Shown here one piece after another: positions 37,701-44,994 of a stretch of DNA of 64,000 bases (within the stretch, counting starts at the first letter, position 1; every line of letters starts with the position of its first letter). The stretch covers positions 12,065,501-12,129,500 of the forward strand of contig NZ_JAUSZI010000002.1 in the NCBI RefSeq assembly GCF_030817415.1. The letters run 5' to 3'. The stretch is from Streptomyces umbrinus (GTDB lineage: Bacteria > Actinomycetota > Actinomycetes > Streptomycetales > Streptomycetaceae). The notes below the pieces were generated by a model. It worked only from the letters and a program-made list of their open reading frames with translations. It did no database searches and had not been told where the DNA came from. Made by a program: the position numbers and the translations under genes.

Positions 37701-38765
37701 GGCAGCGAGGACCAGAGCACCCGGCTCTGGGATCTCCCCGGGCCAGCCCTCGCCGGCCACACCAGCTCGCTCTACTCCGTCGCCTTCAGCCCCGACGGCC
37801 GTACCCTCGCCACCGCCAGCTACGACAGCACCGTGCGCCTGTGGGACCTCGCCGACCGGGACCGGCCGCGCCAACTCCCGCCGCTCACCGGCCACACCGG
37901 GCCCGTAAACTCCGTCGCCTTCAGCCCCGACGGCCGCACCCTGGCCAGCGCCAGCGCCGACGGCACGCTGCGGCTGTGGGACGTGGGGAAGGGGCCCCGG
38001 TTGCTGCGTACCGTTCCCGCACGCATCGGGCACGTCAACACGCTCGCGTTCAGCCCCGACGGGCGCATCCTCGTCACCGGCGGCGAGCAGGGCGCCGTAC
38101 GCCTCTGGAGCACGACCGATGTCAGCGAGCCACGCCTGCTGTCCGCCCTGCCGGGGAGCAGTGCCGTGGACTCCGTCACGTTCGCGCCCGACGGCCGTAC
38201 CCTCGCCGTGGCCAGCCGGAACCGCAAGGCCACGCTCTGGGACGTCACCGGCCCGCGCCACCCCGTCCGGCTGTCCGTCCTCACCGGGCACACCGGCGCC
38301 GTGAAGTCCGTCGACTTCGCGCCCGACGGCCGCACCCTGGCCACCGGCAGCGAGGACCGCACCGTACGCCTCTGGAACCTCACCGACCTCCGCCACCCCC
38401 TCGCCCGCGACCGCCTCACCGGCTACACCGACGGCGTCATGTCCGTCGCCTTCGCCCCCGACGGCCGTACCCTGGCCGCTGCGAGCGCCGACAGGAAGGT
38501 GCGGCTGTACGGGCTGACAGGCGGCGGTGAGGCCCGGGAGCCGGTGCTGCTGACCGGCCACACCAAACCGGTCGACACCGTCGCCTTCAGCCCCGACGGC
38601 CGCACCCTCGCCACCGGCAGCGAGGACTGGACCGCCCTCCTCTGGGACCCCGACATCGACCGCGTCGCCGAACGGATCTGCGCCACCGCCCACCCGACGA
38701 TCACCCGCGCCGAATGGCGCCAGTACTTCCCGCAGTGGAAGTACCGGCCCCCATGCGGCAGTTGA
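34734..38765 (+). CDS. HTH - nSTAND NTPase - WD40 protein
   Basis: 1343 aa from ATG 34734. Residues ~15-90 are a helix-turn-helix (YRRLAEQAHYSISTLSSAAA). An nSTAND1-type NTPase follows, with Walker A VVIGASGSGKSSLLRAGLVP (~140) and Walker B LVLVVDQFEEVFTL (~226). A glycine-rich linker GKGPGKGPGTGPGTGEGTGE lies at ~420, one membrane-spanning segment (LGVGLLSVLLVLTTTTAALAV) at ~570, and 14 WD40 blades (such as VAFSPDGRTLATASYDSTVR) run from ~650 to ~1310. STAND proteins are switch ATPases used in signalling and in some phage-defence systems. It is divergent from the LamG/RHS pair across 177 bp. Sensor role inferred. Confidence 0.92.
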   Translation: MPRRERPLDAGDGPLVEFAAGLRQLRRKAGNPPYRRLAEQAHYSISTLSSAAAGQRLPTLAVTLAYVRACDGDTEEWGQRWREVAGALGEVRAEPEGGGPAAPYAGLRSFREQDSEWFFGRERLLEELAGRLERQRFVVVIGASGSGKSSLLRAGLVPRLREAEGATVLVLTPGARPLEECAVRLGAMAGLAPGALYGELRDDPENLGRVVRQINARDDDTGDRELVLVVDQFEEVFTLCRDPAERDRFIEALVLAASDPGGRCRVALGARADFYAHCTHHAPLVEAMRDAQVPVGPMSLDELRRAVVQPAQRAGLTIEGALLATLIAQAHGQAGVLPLLSHALLQTWRRRRGNALTRDAFEAAGGLEGALARTAEEFYQGLDPGRQQLARQVFVRLTALGDGTEDTRRPARLEELDGLAGKGPGKGPGTGPGTGEGTGEGVGAGGDLNGEIRAVLDLAAGARLLTLDRERVELAHEALIRCWPRLHRWLTEDREATRTAHRLTDAAQAWEALGREPGALYRGTALSLAAGLDRTTMSVPEREFLDAGLAARAAEHAAVRRRARFRRLGVGLLSVLLVLTTTTAALAVRAQRAADQQRDVVGSQRAAERAAALRGVNPALAAQLSLAAYKLSPTPEARGSVLSTFATPYATQLTGQSGAITAVAFGADGRVLVTGDADRTVRLRRVPDPHRPDGPVTLGRLGGSVRTVAVSPDARLLAAGGEDGTVGVWDIGDARRPRLAARLPGGDGPVAGVGFGFGVGPAARTLAIVARAGIRVWQLTNPRSPRGLATLDAGTDITATAFHGNGRTLATGHGDGAIRLWELTESGERLRRLSTVPGQAGQVDQAGQVDQAGQAGLVDQVSRPDPTGATDPTAPATPTAHSGQVNAMAFAPGGRQLATGGADFTVRLWDVGRPDRPRRTQTLATHTDAVNAVAFSADGRRLATGGTDGTVRRWDVDGDGSVREAAVLTGHTGSVRALAFGPRGRTLASGSEDQSTRLWDLPGPALAGHTSSLYSVAFSPDGRTLATASYDSTVRLWDLADRDRPRQLPPLTGHTGPVNSVAFSPDGRTLASASADGTLRLWDVGKGPRLLRTVPARIGHVNTLAFSPDGRILVTGGEQGAVRLWSTTDVSEPRLLSALPGSSAVDSVTFAPDGRTLAVASRNRKATLWDVTGPRHPVRLSVLTGHTGAVKSVDFAPDGRTLATGSEDRTVRLWNLTDLRHPLARDRLTGYTDGVMSVAFAPDGRTLAAASADRKVRLYGLTGGGEAREPVLLTGHTKPVDTVAFSPDGRTLATGSEDWTALLWDPDIDRVAERICATAHPTITRAEWRQYFPQWKYRPPCGS

Positions 38766-38773
38766 CGACACCC

Positions 38774-40139
38774 TCATTTGCGGCACGTCGGGTCCCCGGC
38801 CGGGAGCCTGCCCGAGGCCAGGTACGCGTTCACCGTGCCGTCCACGCAGGCGTCGCCGTACTCGCCGTACACCCCATGGGCGATCACCCCGTCCAGGGTG
38901 AGCAGCCGGGAACCCGTCAGCAGGCGGTGCATCGCGCGGCTGCCCCGGTATGTGGTCGCCGTGTCGCCGGTCGCGGAGACGATCAGCGCGGACGAGGCGT
39001 TGGCGATCCGGGTCGGGGACTCGCGCGGGGGATCGGGCCAGAAGGCGCACGGGGAGATGTTGTTCGTCAGCGGGCCGAAGAGGGGGTGGCGGGCGCGGCC
39101 GCGTTCGATGTCGCGCCAGTACGCCTCCGGGTCGCGCGGGGCCGCCGCGTCGCCGCACAGGATCGCGGCGGCCGGGCTGCCGTAGTGTGAACTGGCGGCG
39201 TCCAGCACGAACCGCAGGCTCCCCTCCAATTCCGGAGTCGGCGCGACGGCGATCCGCCGCGCCGCCTTCTCCAGCACCGCCACCGAGCGCGCGAACGCGG
39301 CCCGGCCCGCGGCGCGGTCGGTGCCGACACCGTTCCAGAAGAGATACGACACCAGATGCTCGTCGATGTCGTACGAGCCGACGCGCAACGCCCGCTCCGA
39401 CGCCGCCCCGACGATCCGGTGGACGGTCGCGAGCACGGCGTCCCGGCTCGCCCCGAGCCCGTACTCCCGGTCCCGGGCCGCCGTCCAGGACGCCCATGCG
39501 CCCAACGCCCGCTCCACCACAGGCTCGTTGCCCACCCACGGCCTCGGATTCCAGCGGCGCGGATCACCGGCGCTGTCGAGGACCACCCGGTCGGTGCGCC
39601 CCGGGAACAACTGCGTGTACACGGCGCCGAGATACGCGCCGTAGGAGTACCCGAGGTAGGAGATCCGGCGCTCGCCCAGCACCGCGCGGACGACGTCCAT
39701 GTCCCGGGCGGTGTTGCGGGTCGTCACGTACGGCAGTACGGCAGTACGGCAGTACATCACCGTGGCGGCGTACGCACCCTGCGGCCAGCTCCCGCTGGAA
39801 GGCGACCTGGCGGTCGAACGCGGCCCGGCCGGTCCCGGCGGAACGGATCCAGATACCGGTCGGCCAGCCGCAGTCGATCGGCGTACTGCGCCCCACGAAC
39901 CGCGGATCGATCCCGACCAGGTCGTACCGGGCAGCCACCTTGCCCATGTACGCCCGCGTCTCCAGTGGCATACCGAGCGTCGGCTCGGCCGGACCGCCGT
40001 GGTTGAGGACCAGGGTGCCGATCCGGTGCGCCCGGTCGGACGCCGGGAGCCGGGAGAGGGCGATCCGGGTGGTCGGGCCGGTCGGGCGGCTGTAGTCCAG
40101 CGGGACGGTGATCCGCGTGCAATGGGCCCCGGCCCGGTC
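38774..40139 (-). pseudogene. TAP-like secreted tripeptidase, frameshifted and 5' truncated
   Basis: Alpha/beta-hydrolase peptidase of the tripeptidyl aminopeptidase type: LVLNHGGPAEPTLGM, YDLVGIDPRFVGRSTPIDC, the nucleophile elbow LGYSYGAYLGA, and a C-terminal TAP-like region (ALIVSATGDTATTYRG, IAHGVYGEYGDACVDG). The frame breaks at 39732-39755, where an 8-bp unit is present three times; one unit would read DVLPYVTTRN in frame. The signal peptide is also missing, as the gene's start is replaced by transporter sequence. It converges on the STAND gene. Confidence 0.85.
39732..39755. repeat. Triple tandem 8-bp repeat GGCAGTAC
   Basis: Three exact copies of GGCAGTAC inside the peptidase gene. 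The two extra copies (16 bp) shift the frame; one or four copies would keep it open. A plausible slippage site. Confidence 0.85.
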
Positions 40140-40424
40140 CAGGGCGGTGCCCGTCGCGCCCACGATGACGACCTGCACGGCCTCCACTGCGGCAAGCGCG
40201 CGGAAGGAGGCGAAGCGCGCGACCAGCTTCCGGCCGAAGACGCCGATCAGCAGGTGAGGCACCGACTCGACCACCACGACCAGGCCCATGGCGACCGCGC
40301 CGGATCGCTGCCAGGCCGTCCATGCCAGAGCAAGGGTGAAGAAGCGGTCGCCGAAGACGGACAGCGTCTCAGCAAGCCACAGGACCAGGACGGGACGTTG
40401 CCGCAGCAGGCTCACGTAACTCAC
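40140..40424 (-). pseudogene. MFS transporter, N-terminal fragment
   Basis: 95 codons with transmembrane segments typical of the first helices of a major facilitator exporter (LVLWLAETLSVFGDRFFTLA, VAMGLVVVVESVPHLLIG, LAAVEAVQVVIVGATGTAL). The frame then passes without a stop into peptidase sequence (DRAGAHCTRITVPLDYSRP), so a deletion appears to have fused two genes. Confidence 0.78.
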
Positions 40425-40617
40425 CCGCGCGACTGTAGGGGCCCGTCGAACATCAAGAGGCGTCTTTGGTCACTCCTCCTTCAAAGGCAGTAACCGTCGT
40501 CCTCACGCTTATCCAGTCGGATGACGCCGACAAGATCAGCCAGCCCTTCTGCCTGAGCTGACAACCCGGCGGCAGCTCACTGGGCGCCGTTTGCCGCACG
40601 CCCCGGGGGCCAGACGG

Positions 40618-40652
40618 CTGCTGCCCGCCGGTGATACACCGGCAGGCAGCAG
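40618..40652 (-). terminator. Hairpin downstream of the HNH fragment
   Basis: Arms CTGCTGCCCGCCGGTG and CACCGGCAGGCAGCAG pair over 16 bp with one mismatch around an ATA loop. It lies 107 bp past the stop of the minus-strand HNH gene, in a 330-bp gap without genes. Direction inferred; there is no clear U-tract. Confidence 0.55.
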
Positions 40653-40758
40653 AGCAGCGAATGAATGGGGAAAGCCACAGCAGTCCCGCATCCCGGGAAA
40701 CCGGGTCTCGAAGAAGGATCGCGGGGACGGCTGAGCGACCGAGCGAGTCGTGTGCGGG

Positions 40759-41160
40759 CTACGGCGCCGGCTCGTAGGCGAGGGTGGTGTCCGGGCAGTC
40801 GGCGGCGAAGCGCAGCAGAGCCTCACGCTCAGCCGGGTCGACCGCCAGACCCCACCGCTTCTTCGTCGCCACCCACTCGCCGAGGTACCGGCAGTGCACG
40901 GACGGAATCGGCATCCATGTGGTGGGATCCTGGTCCGATTTCTGCCGGTTAGAGCGGGCGCTGACGGCGATCAGGCTGACTTCGGCTCCGAGATCGTTGG
41001 CGTAGCGGCGGCGTTTCTCCGTCGTCCAGCCGTAGGCGCCGGAGTCGTGGGCCTCGGCGAGCGGGACCAGGTGATCGATGTCAATCCTGCCGGGGCCGGA
41101 GCCCTCGATGAGGGTGTCGTCGTAGTAGGAGTGCCACACTCCTCCGGTGGTTTTTTGCAG
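40759..41160 (-). pseudogene. HNH endonuclease-family protein, 5' truncated
   Basis: Contains SYYDDTLIEGSGPGRIDIDH and LVPLAEAHDSGAYGW, then SARSNRQKSDQDPTTWMP, the core of the GmrSD C-terminal/DUF1524-like HNH family often seen as secreted nucleases in Streptomyces. The upstream part with the export signal is missing; the frame meets the IS256 end at 41160. The DIDH motif with downstream Asn and Lys suggests the nuclease site is retained, but the truncated gene probably lacks a start. Confidence 0.8.
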
Positions 41161-41198
41161 GAGTAACTGTCAAATCCTGTGGATCAGCGCGGAGAACC

Positions 41199-41696
41199 TC
41201 AAGCCAGCTGTAGCCATTCATCGAGGACTACGAAGTCCTGGTCGGTGAGGCCTCGGGACGACGCGACGCGATGGAGGATCGCCTGGGCGGGGTGGTGGAT
41301 GGATACCCAGTCTCGGTCGGCGTCGGTGATCTCGTCGTCGACCCAGGCGAACGGGCGTCCGTCCGCCCACGCCACGAGGGTTCGGGTCTTCCAGTGGAGC
41401 CCGAACCACTGGTCTTCGCGTTCGTGGGCGGCTGAGGGCTCTGGCCAGTTCACGACCGGCAGCTGCGGCAGGCCGAGTCTCGGTGCCAGCTCGATATTGG
41501 CCTCTTCTTCCCAGGTGGTGGCCCAGACTAGGTCGCACGGCAGCGCCGCGAGCCGCGGCCCGATCTGCGGGTCGAGCCGCGCCAGGTGCGAGTTGGATGC
41601 GGTGCCCGTGAGATCGCGCTGCGGGTCGTCACCGAACGGCAGGAGCGGCCCGTCGACGTCCACGAAGAGCAGTGGACGGTTCCCGTGCCTGGTCAT
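41199..41696 (-). CDS. HAD-domain protein carried inside IS256
   Basis: 165 aa. The HAD nucleophile motif LLFVDVDGPLLPFG is at residue ~9, followed by LVWATTWEEEANIELAPRLG and the acidic motif AWVDDEITDADRDWV. This matches the HAD branch also found as a module of RNA-repair-type proteins; a phosphatase or nucleotidase activity is likely but the substrate is unknown. Its ATG overlaps the transposase TGA (ATGA), so translation is probably coupled. Its stop lies about 14 bp from the end of the 25-bp terminal repeat: it is inside the transposable unit. Confidence 0.85.
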   Translation of the reverse strand: MTRHGNRPLLFVDVDGPLLPFGDDPQRDLTGTASNSHLARLDPQIGPRLAALPCDLVWATTWEEEANIELAPRLGLPQLPVVNWPEPSAAHEREDQWFGLHWKTRTLVAWADGRPFAWVDDEITDADRDWVSIHHPAQAILHRVASSRGLTDQDFVVLDEWLQLA

Positions 41697-42946
41697 GCTG
41701 CGCTCACCTCGGGACGCTCCACGAGGTAGCCGTTGTGGAATGTGGCGCCGTTGCGGACGAGGGCGACGAGATGGGGTGCGGTGATCGCGCGCCAGCGGGC
41801 CTGGGCGGACTCGGTGAGCTTGAACACCATGGCCAGGGCCGCTGCGGGGCTGCCAGCTCCGCGGGTGACCCGGGTCCTCAACTTGACGGTGCTGAAGGTG
41901 GATTCGATCGGGTTCGTCGTTCTGAGGTGGACCCAGTGTTCGGCGGGAAAGTCGTAGAACGCCAGGAGTTCATCGGCCTCGTCGGTGACCTTCTTCACCG
42001 CCTTGGGCCACTTCGCGCCGTAGGCGCGATCGAAGTCCTTGACGGCCTTCTCGGCGTGGTCGCGGTCTTCGGCGTTGTAGATCTCCTGCAGTGCCTTCTT
42101 CGCTCCGGGCTGGGCCGACTTCGGCAGGGCGTTGACGACGTTCCGGCTTTTGTGAACCCAGCACCTTTGATGCCTGGCCTGCGGAAACACCTCTGTGAGA
42201 GCCCGCCACAGGCCCATCGCGCCGTCACCGACCACGAGCTCGGGGGCCCGCATGCCGCGCCGCCGGCAGTCACGTAGCAGGTCGGCCCAGGACTCGGTGG
42301 ACTCGCGCAGTCCTTCGGCGAGCGCGATGAGTTCCTTGCGGCCGTCGGTGCGCACTCCCATGAGGACCAGGACGCAGGAGCGGGCCTGGCCGAGGCGGAT
42401 CTTGGGGTGGACGCCGTCGGCCCACACGTAGACGTAGTCGGATTCCGACAGGTCGCGGGCTTGGAAGACGGCGTGGTCATCGCTCCATTGCTTGGTCAGC
42501 CGGGTCACGGTGGCCGGCGAAAGCCCGGCCGAGCTGCCGAGGAACTGCTCCATGGCGGGCACGAAGTCGCCGGAGGACAGTCCGTGCAGGTAGAGGAGGG
42601 GAAGGACCTCGCTGATCTTCGGGGACTTCCGGCACCAGGGGGCCAGGATCTTCGACGAGAACCGCTCGCGCTCGCCCGTGGCGGCGTCGACGCGCTTGTC
42701 GTTCACGCGCGGCGCCTTCACCGGGACCGGGCCTGCGGCCGTGGTCACAGTGCGCTCACGGTGGTGACCGTTGCGGACCACCAGCCGGCGACCGGCTTCG
42801 TCACGCTGGTCGGCCAACTCGGCTATGTACTGGTTGACTTCGGCCTCCAGGGCCGCGGCGAGCATCCGCCGGGCGCCCTCGCGGACGATGTCGTCCATCA
42901 GGAAGCCGGTCTCGGTGGTTCCGTCGTTGTTGACTACGCTGAGCAC
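41693..42946 (-). CDS. IS256-family (Mutator-type) transposase, intact
   Basis: 417 aa from a GTG. Catalytic residues lie in YVWADGVHPKIRLG, LVVGDGAMGLWRAL and TTNPIESTFSTVKLRTR, with the CWVHKSRNVVNALPKS zinc/C-H region. It ends ERPEVSAA with a TGA that overlaps the next gene's ATG. It is a full-length homologue of the frameshifted copy at 21511-22718 and could supply transposase for both ends of the composite transposon. Confidence 0.92.
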   Translation of the reverse strand: MLSVVNNDGTTETGFLMDDIVREGARRMLAAALEAEVNQYIAELADQRDEAGRRLVVRNGHHRERTVTTAAGPVPVKAPRVNDKRVDAATGERERFSSKILAPWCRKSPKISEVLPLLYLHGLSSGDFVPAMEQFLGSSAGLSPATVTRLTKQWSDDHAVFQARDLSESDYVYVWADGVHPKIRLGQARSCVLVLMGVRTDGRKELIALAEGLRESTESWADLLRDCRRRGMRAPELVVGDGAMGLWRALTEVFPQARHQRCWVHKSRNVVNALPKSAQPGAKKALQEIYNAEDRDHAEKAVKDFDRAYGAKWPKAVKKVTDEADELLAFYDFPAEHWVHLRTTNPIESTFSTVKLRTRVTRGAGSPAAALAMVFKLTESAQARWRAITAPHLVALVRNGATFHNGYLVERPEVSAA

Positions 42947-43080
42947 AGGCGTGCCTTCCCGACCCGCGCGCCAACGCGGGCATACTCGATGACCAGAAGT
43001 CGATCACTCGGGAAGGTACGCCCTCCGCGTTCCGCGAGGCACCCTTACCGAGGCCGATCCACAGGTCTTGAGCATTGCTC

Positions 43081-43581
43081 GTTGGATTCCACGGGAGCCC
43101 TTCTTGAGCCCGTGGTCCAGTACCTGCGGGACCTCGCTTTGTGCGACAACCGACCGCTGACCTGCCGGAGTTATGCCTTCGATCTGCTGCGTTGGTTCCG
43201 CGTGCTCTGGTTCCTCGACGTCCCCTGGCACAGGGCAACTGAAGCAGAGGCCGGCGCTCTGGTGGGCTGGCTCCGCGTCACGACGAACCCGCAGCGCGGC
43301 CGGCGCAACCCAGACAGCCCGCCGCCGGGGTCGGTGAACGGTCGTACTGGGAAGAGCTATCTACGGAGCGGCTACGCGCCGAGCACGATTAACCACAACC
43401 TCACAGTGATCAGCAGTTTCTACGCGTTTCACGGGCACCACGGACGAGGCCCCGGAGTCAACCCGGTCCCCGAGGCGTCCGCGCAAGACACATGCTGGCC
43501 CACCAGGATCCGGACGCTATGTGGGACGACCTCTTTGCGGCAATGAACCACGATCGGGACCGAGCTGCTGTGCTCCTCTAT
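43081..43581 (+). pseudogene. Tyrosine recombinase A, middle part with frameshift
   Basis: Core-binding domain sequence: VVQYLRDLALCDNRPLTCRS, YAFDLLRWFRVLWFLDVPW, YAPSTINHNLTVISSFYAFH. Near 43470 the frame shifts; the expected DPDAMWDDLFAAMNHDRDRA lies in a different frame and runs to LLY at 43581, where an IS5 element is inserted. The first nine bases are the second copy of the transposon target. Confidence 0.85.
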
Positions 43582-44466
43582 GAGCCCTTTTCAAGCTGGC
43601 GGCGCTGACCGCGAGTTGGACTGTCCTGCACAACGACGAAGCTCCTGGTAGACGGGTTCTCGACCAAGATCACCCGTGTCCGCCAGGAGCTTCGCGTGCT
43701 TGTCTACCCGTCCTCGATTGATCTGTCCAGCCGCACCTTGCGGTTCCTGACCGGGCAACTGACAGCCCGGCGGCAGGAGATCGGAACGCGGTGGCGGCGC
43801 CTTCCTGCCGGACGTCAGGCCCTGCTCGCCCTGGCCCACCTGCGGTGCGGTGACACTTACGCCCAGCTCGCCGCCGGGTTCGGCATCGGGATCGCGACCG
43901 CGTACCGCTACATACGTGAAGCCGTCGAGGCCCTGGCCGCCCTTGCGCCGTCCCTGGACGAGGCGATGACGACTATCCGGGCGAAGGCGTTCGTCATCCT
44001 CGACGGCACCTTGCTGCCGATCGACCGCATCGCCGCCGACGCCCCGTACTACTCAGGGAAACATAAACGCCATGGCATGAACGTCCAGGTCCTCACCGAT
44101 CCCTTCGGACGACTGCTCTGGGCCTCGCCGGCCCTGCCCGGCTCGACTCACGACCTGACCGCCGCGCGGCAGCACGGGATCATCGAAGCCCTCGCCGATG
44201 CGGGGCTCAATTGCTGGGCGGACAAGGCGTATCAAGGCGCCGGCGGATCCGTCCGGGTTCCGTTTCGGGGCCGCCGCCTCAAGCGATGGAAGCGTCGCCA
44301 CAACACCAGCCACGCCAAGATCCGCTGCCTCGGCGAGCGGGCCATGGCCACCATCAAGGGCTGGCGCCTCCTGCGGAAGCTCCGCTGCAGCACCAACCGA
44401 ATCACCGACGTGGTGAAGGCCGTCCTCGTCCTTCACCACGCATCAGCGTGAGGTTGGAAAAGGCTC
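43582..44466 (+). mobile_element. IS5-family element in recombinase A
   Basis: 885 bp with inverted ends (GAGCCCTTTTC left; GAGCCTTTTCC as reverse complement of right), flanked by TAT at 43579-43581 and 44467-44469. Excision restores LLYVSSGARASELLG in the recombinase. Confidence 0.85.
43696..44451 (+). CDS. IS5-family transposase
   Basis: 251 aa from a GTG. The N-terminal HTH region is YAQLAAGFGIGIATAYRYIR. The DDE core shows VILDGTLLPIDR, CWADKAYQGAGG and AMATIKGWRLLRKLRC with a preceding Glu in LGERAM. It resembles IS112-like transposases of Streptomyces. No break is visible. Confidence 0.92.
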   Translation: MLVYPSSIDLSSRTLRFLTGQLTARRQEIGTRWRRLPAGRQALLALAHLRCGDTYAQLAAGFGIGIATAYRYIREAVEALAALAPSLDEAMTTIRAKAFVILDGTLLPIDRIAADAPYYSGKHKRHGMNVQVLTDPFGRLLWASPALPGSTHDLTAARQHGIIEALADAGLNCWADKAYQGAGGSVRVPFRGRRLKRWKRRHNTSHAKIRCLGERAMATIKGWRLLRKLRCSTNRITDVVKAVLVLHHASA

Positions 44467-44994
44467 TATGTCTCCAGTGGCGCCCGCGCTAGTGAACTGC
44501 TGGGAGTCACCCCCGCCGACATTGTTTGGTCGCGCCAGCTCATTTATGTTGTCACAAAGGGAAGCGAGGAGCGCGAGCCGGTACCGGCAAGCCCTCAGGC
44601 CCTTGTGATCCTGGCTGCCTATCTGGACCGGACTGGTCTGCCAGCGGCTCATGAACCAATCTTTCGGACACGCCGCGGACCAGACAAACCGCTGTCCTAC
44701 TGGGCAATGAGGAGAGTTCTTCAACGAGCAAACGAGAAATTGGGAACTAACTGGACTCTGCACTATATCCGGCACGCAGCCGCAAATCGCATGGCAAACG
44801 ATCCGGCCCTTACATTGCCGCAGGTTCGTGCGATCTTGCGGCACAACGATCTGGCAACCACAGGCCGCTATCTCAATGCTCGGGTCGAGGAGCTCTTTGA
44901 CGCTCTCCAAGCCCACTACAACCGCCCCCGCGTCGAGCGGAGTATTGCGCCAGGATACGACCCCGAGGACTTTAAGGCGGTGTTCGGTGGCTAG
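44467..44994 (+). pseudogene. Tyrosine recombinase A, C-terminal catalytic part
   Basis: Holds the catalytic set: Arg in GARASELLG, His-x-x-Arg in LHYIRHAAANRM, His in LRHNDL and Tyr in TTGRYLN. It ends EDFKAVFGG with TAG at 44992-44994. The following gene's GTG (44987) overlaps this stop, so the two recombinases formed a translationally coupled pair before the IS630 insertion. Confidence 0.87.

Larger units (their letters stand above)
21474..43080. mobile_element. 21.6-kb IS256-bounded composite transposon
   Basis: Two directly repeated IS256 copies (21474-22890 and 41161-43080) have matching ends. The outer ends are flanked by the same 9-bp sequence, and excision restores a recombinase reading frame. 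Three independent signals (related IS, target duplication, frame restoration) therefore support one insertion event. Cargo between the IS copies: truncated eCIS-like and HAF genes, RHS, LamG, nSTAND-WD40, a broken peptidase and an HNH fragment. The right transposase is intact. Confidence 0.85.
41161..43080 (-). mobile_element. IS256-family element with a passenger gene, right copy
   Basis: 1920 bp. The left end reads GAGTAACTGTCAAATCCTGT and the reverse complement of the right end GAGCAATGCTCAAGACCTGT. It contains an intact transposase and, between the transposase stop and the left end, a complete HAD-domain gene absent from the left copy. The outer (right) end is next to GTTGGATTC. Confidence 0.85.

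Noticed and set aside
36627..39539. A 970-codon minus-strand frame
   Set aside because: Antisense to the WD40 repeats of the STAND protein; its apparent repeats only mirror the propeller repeats.
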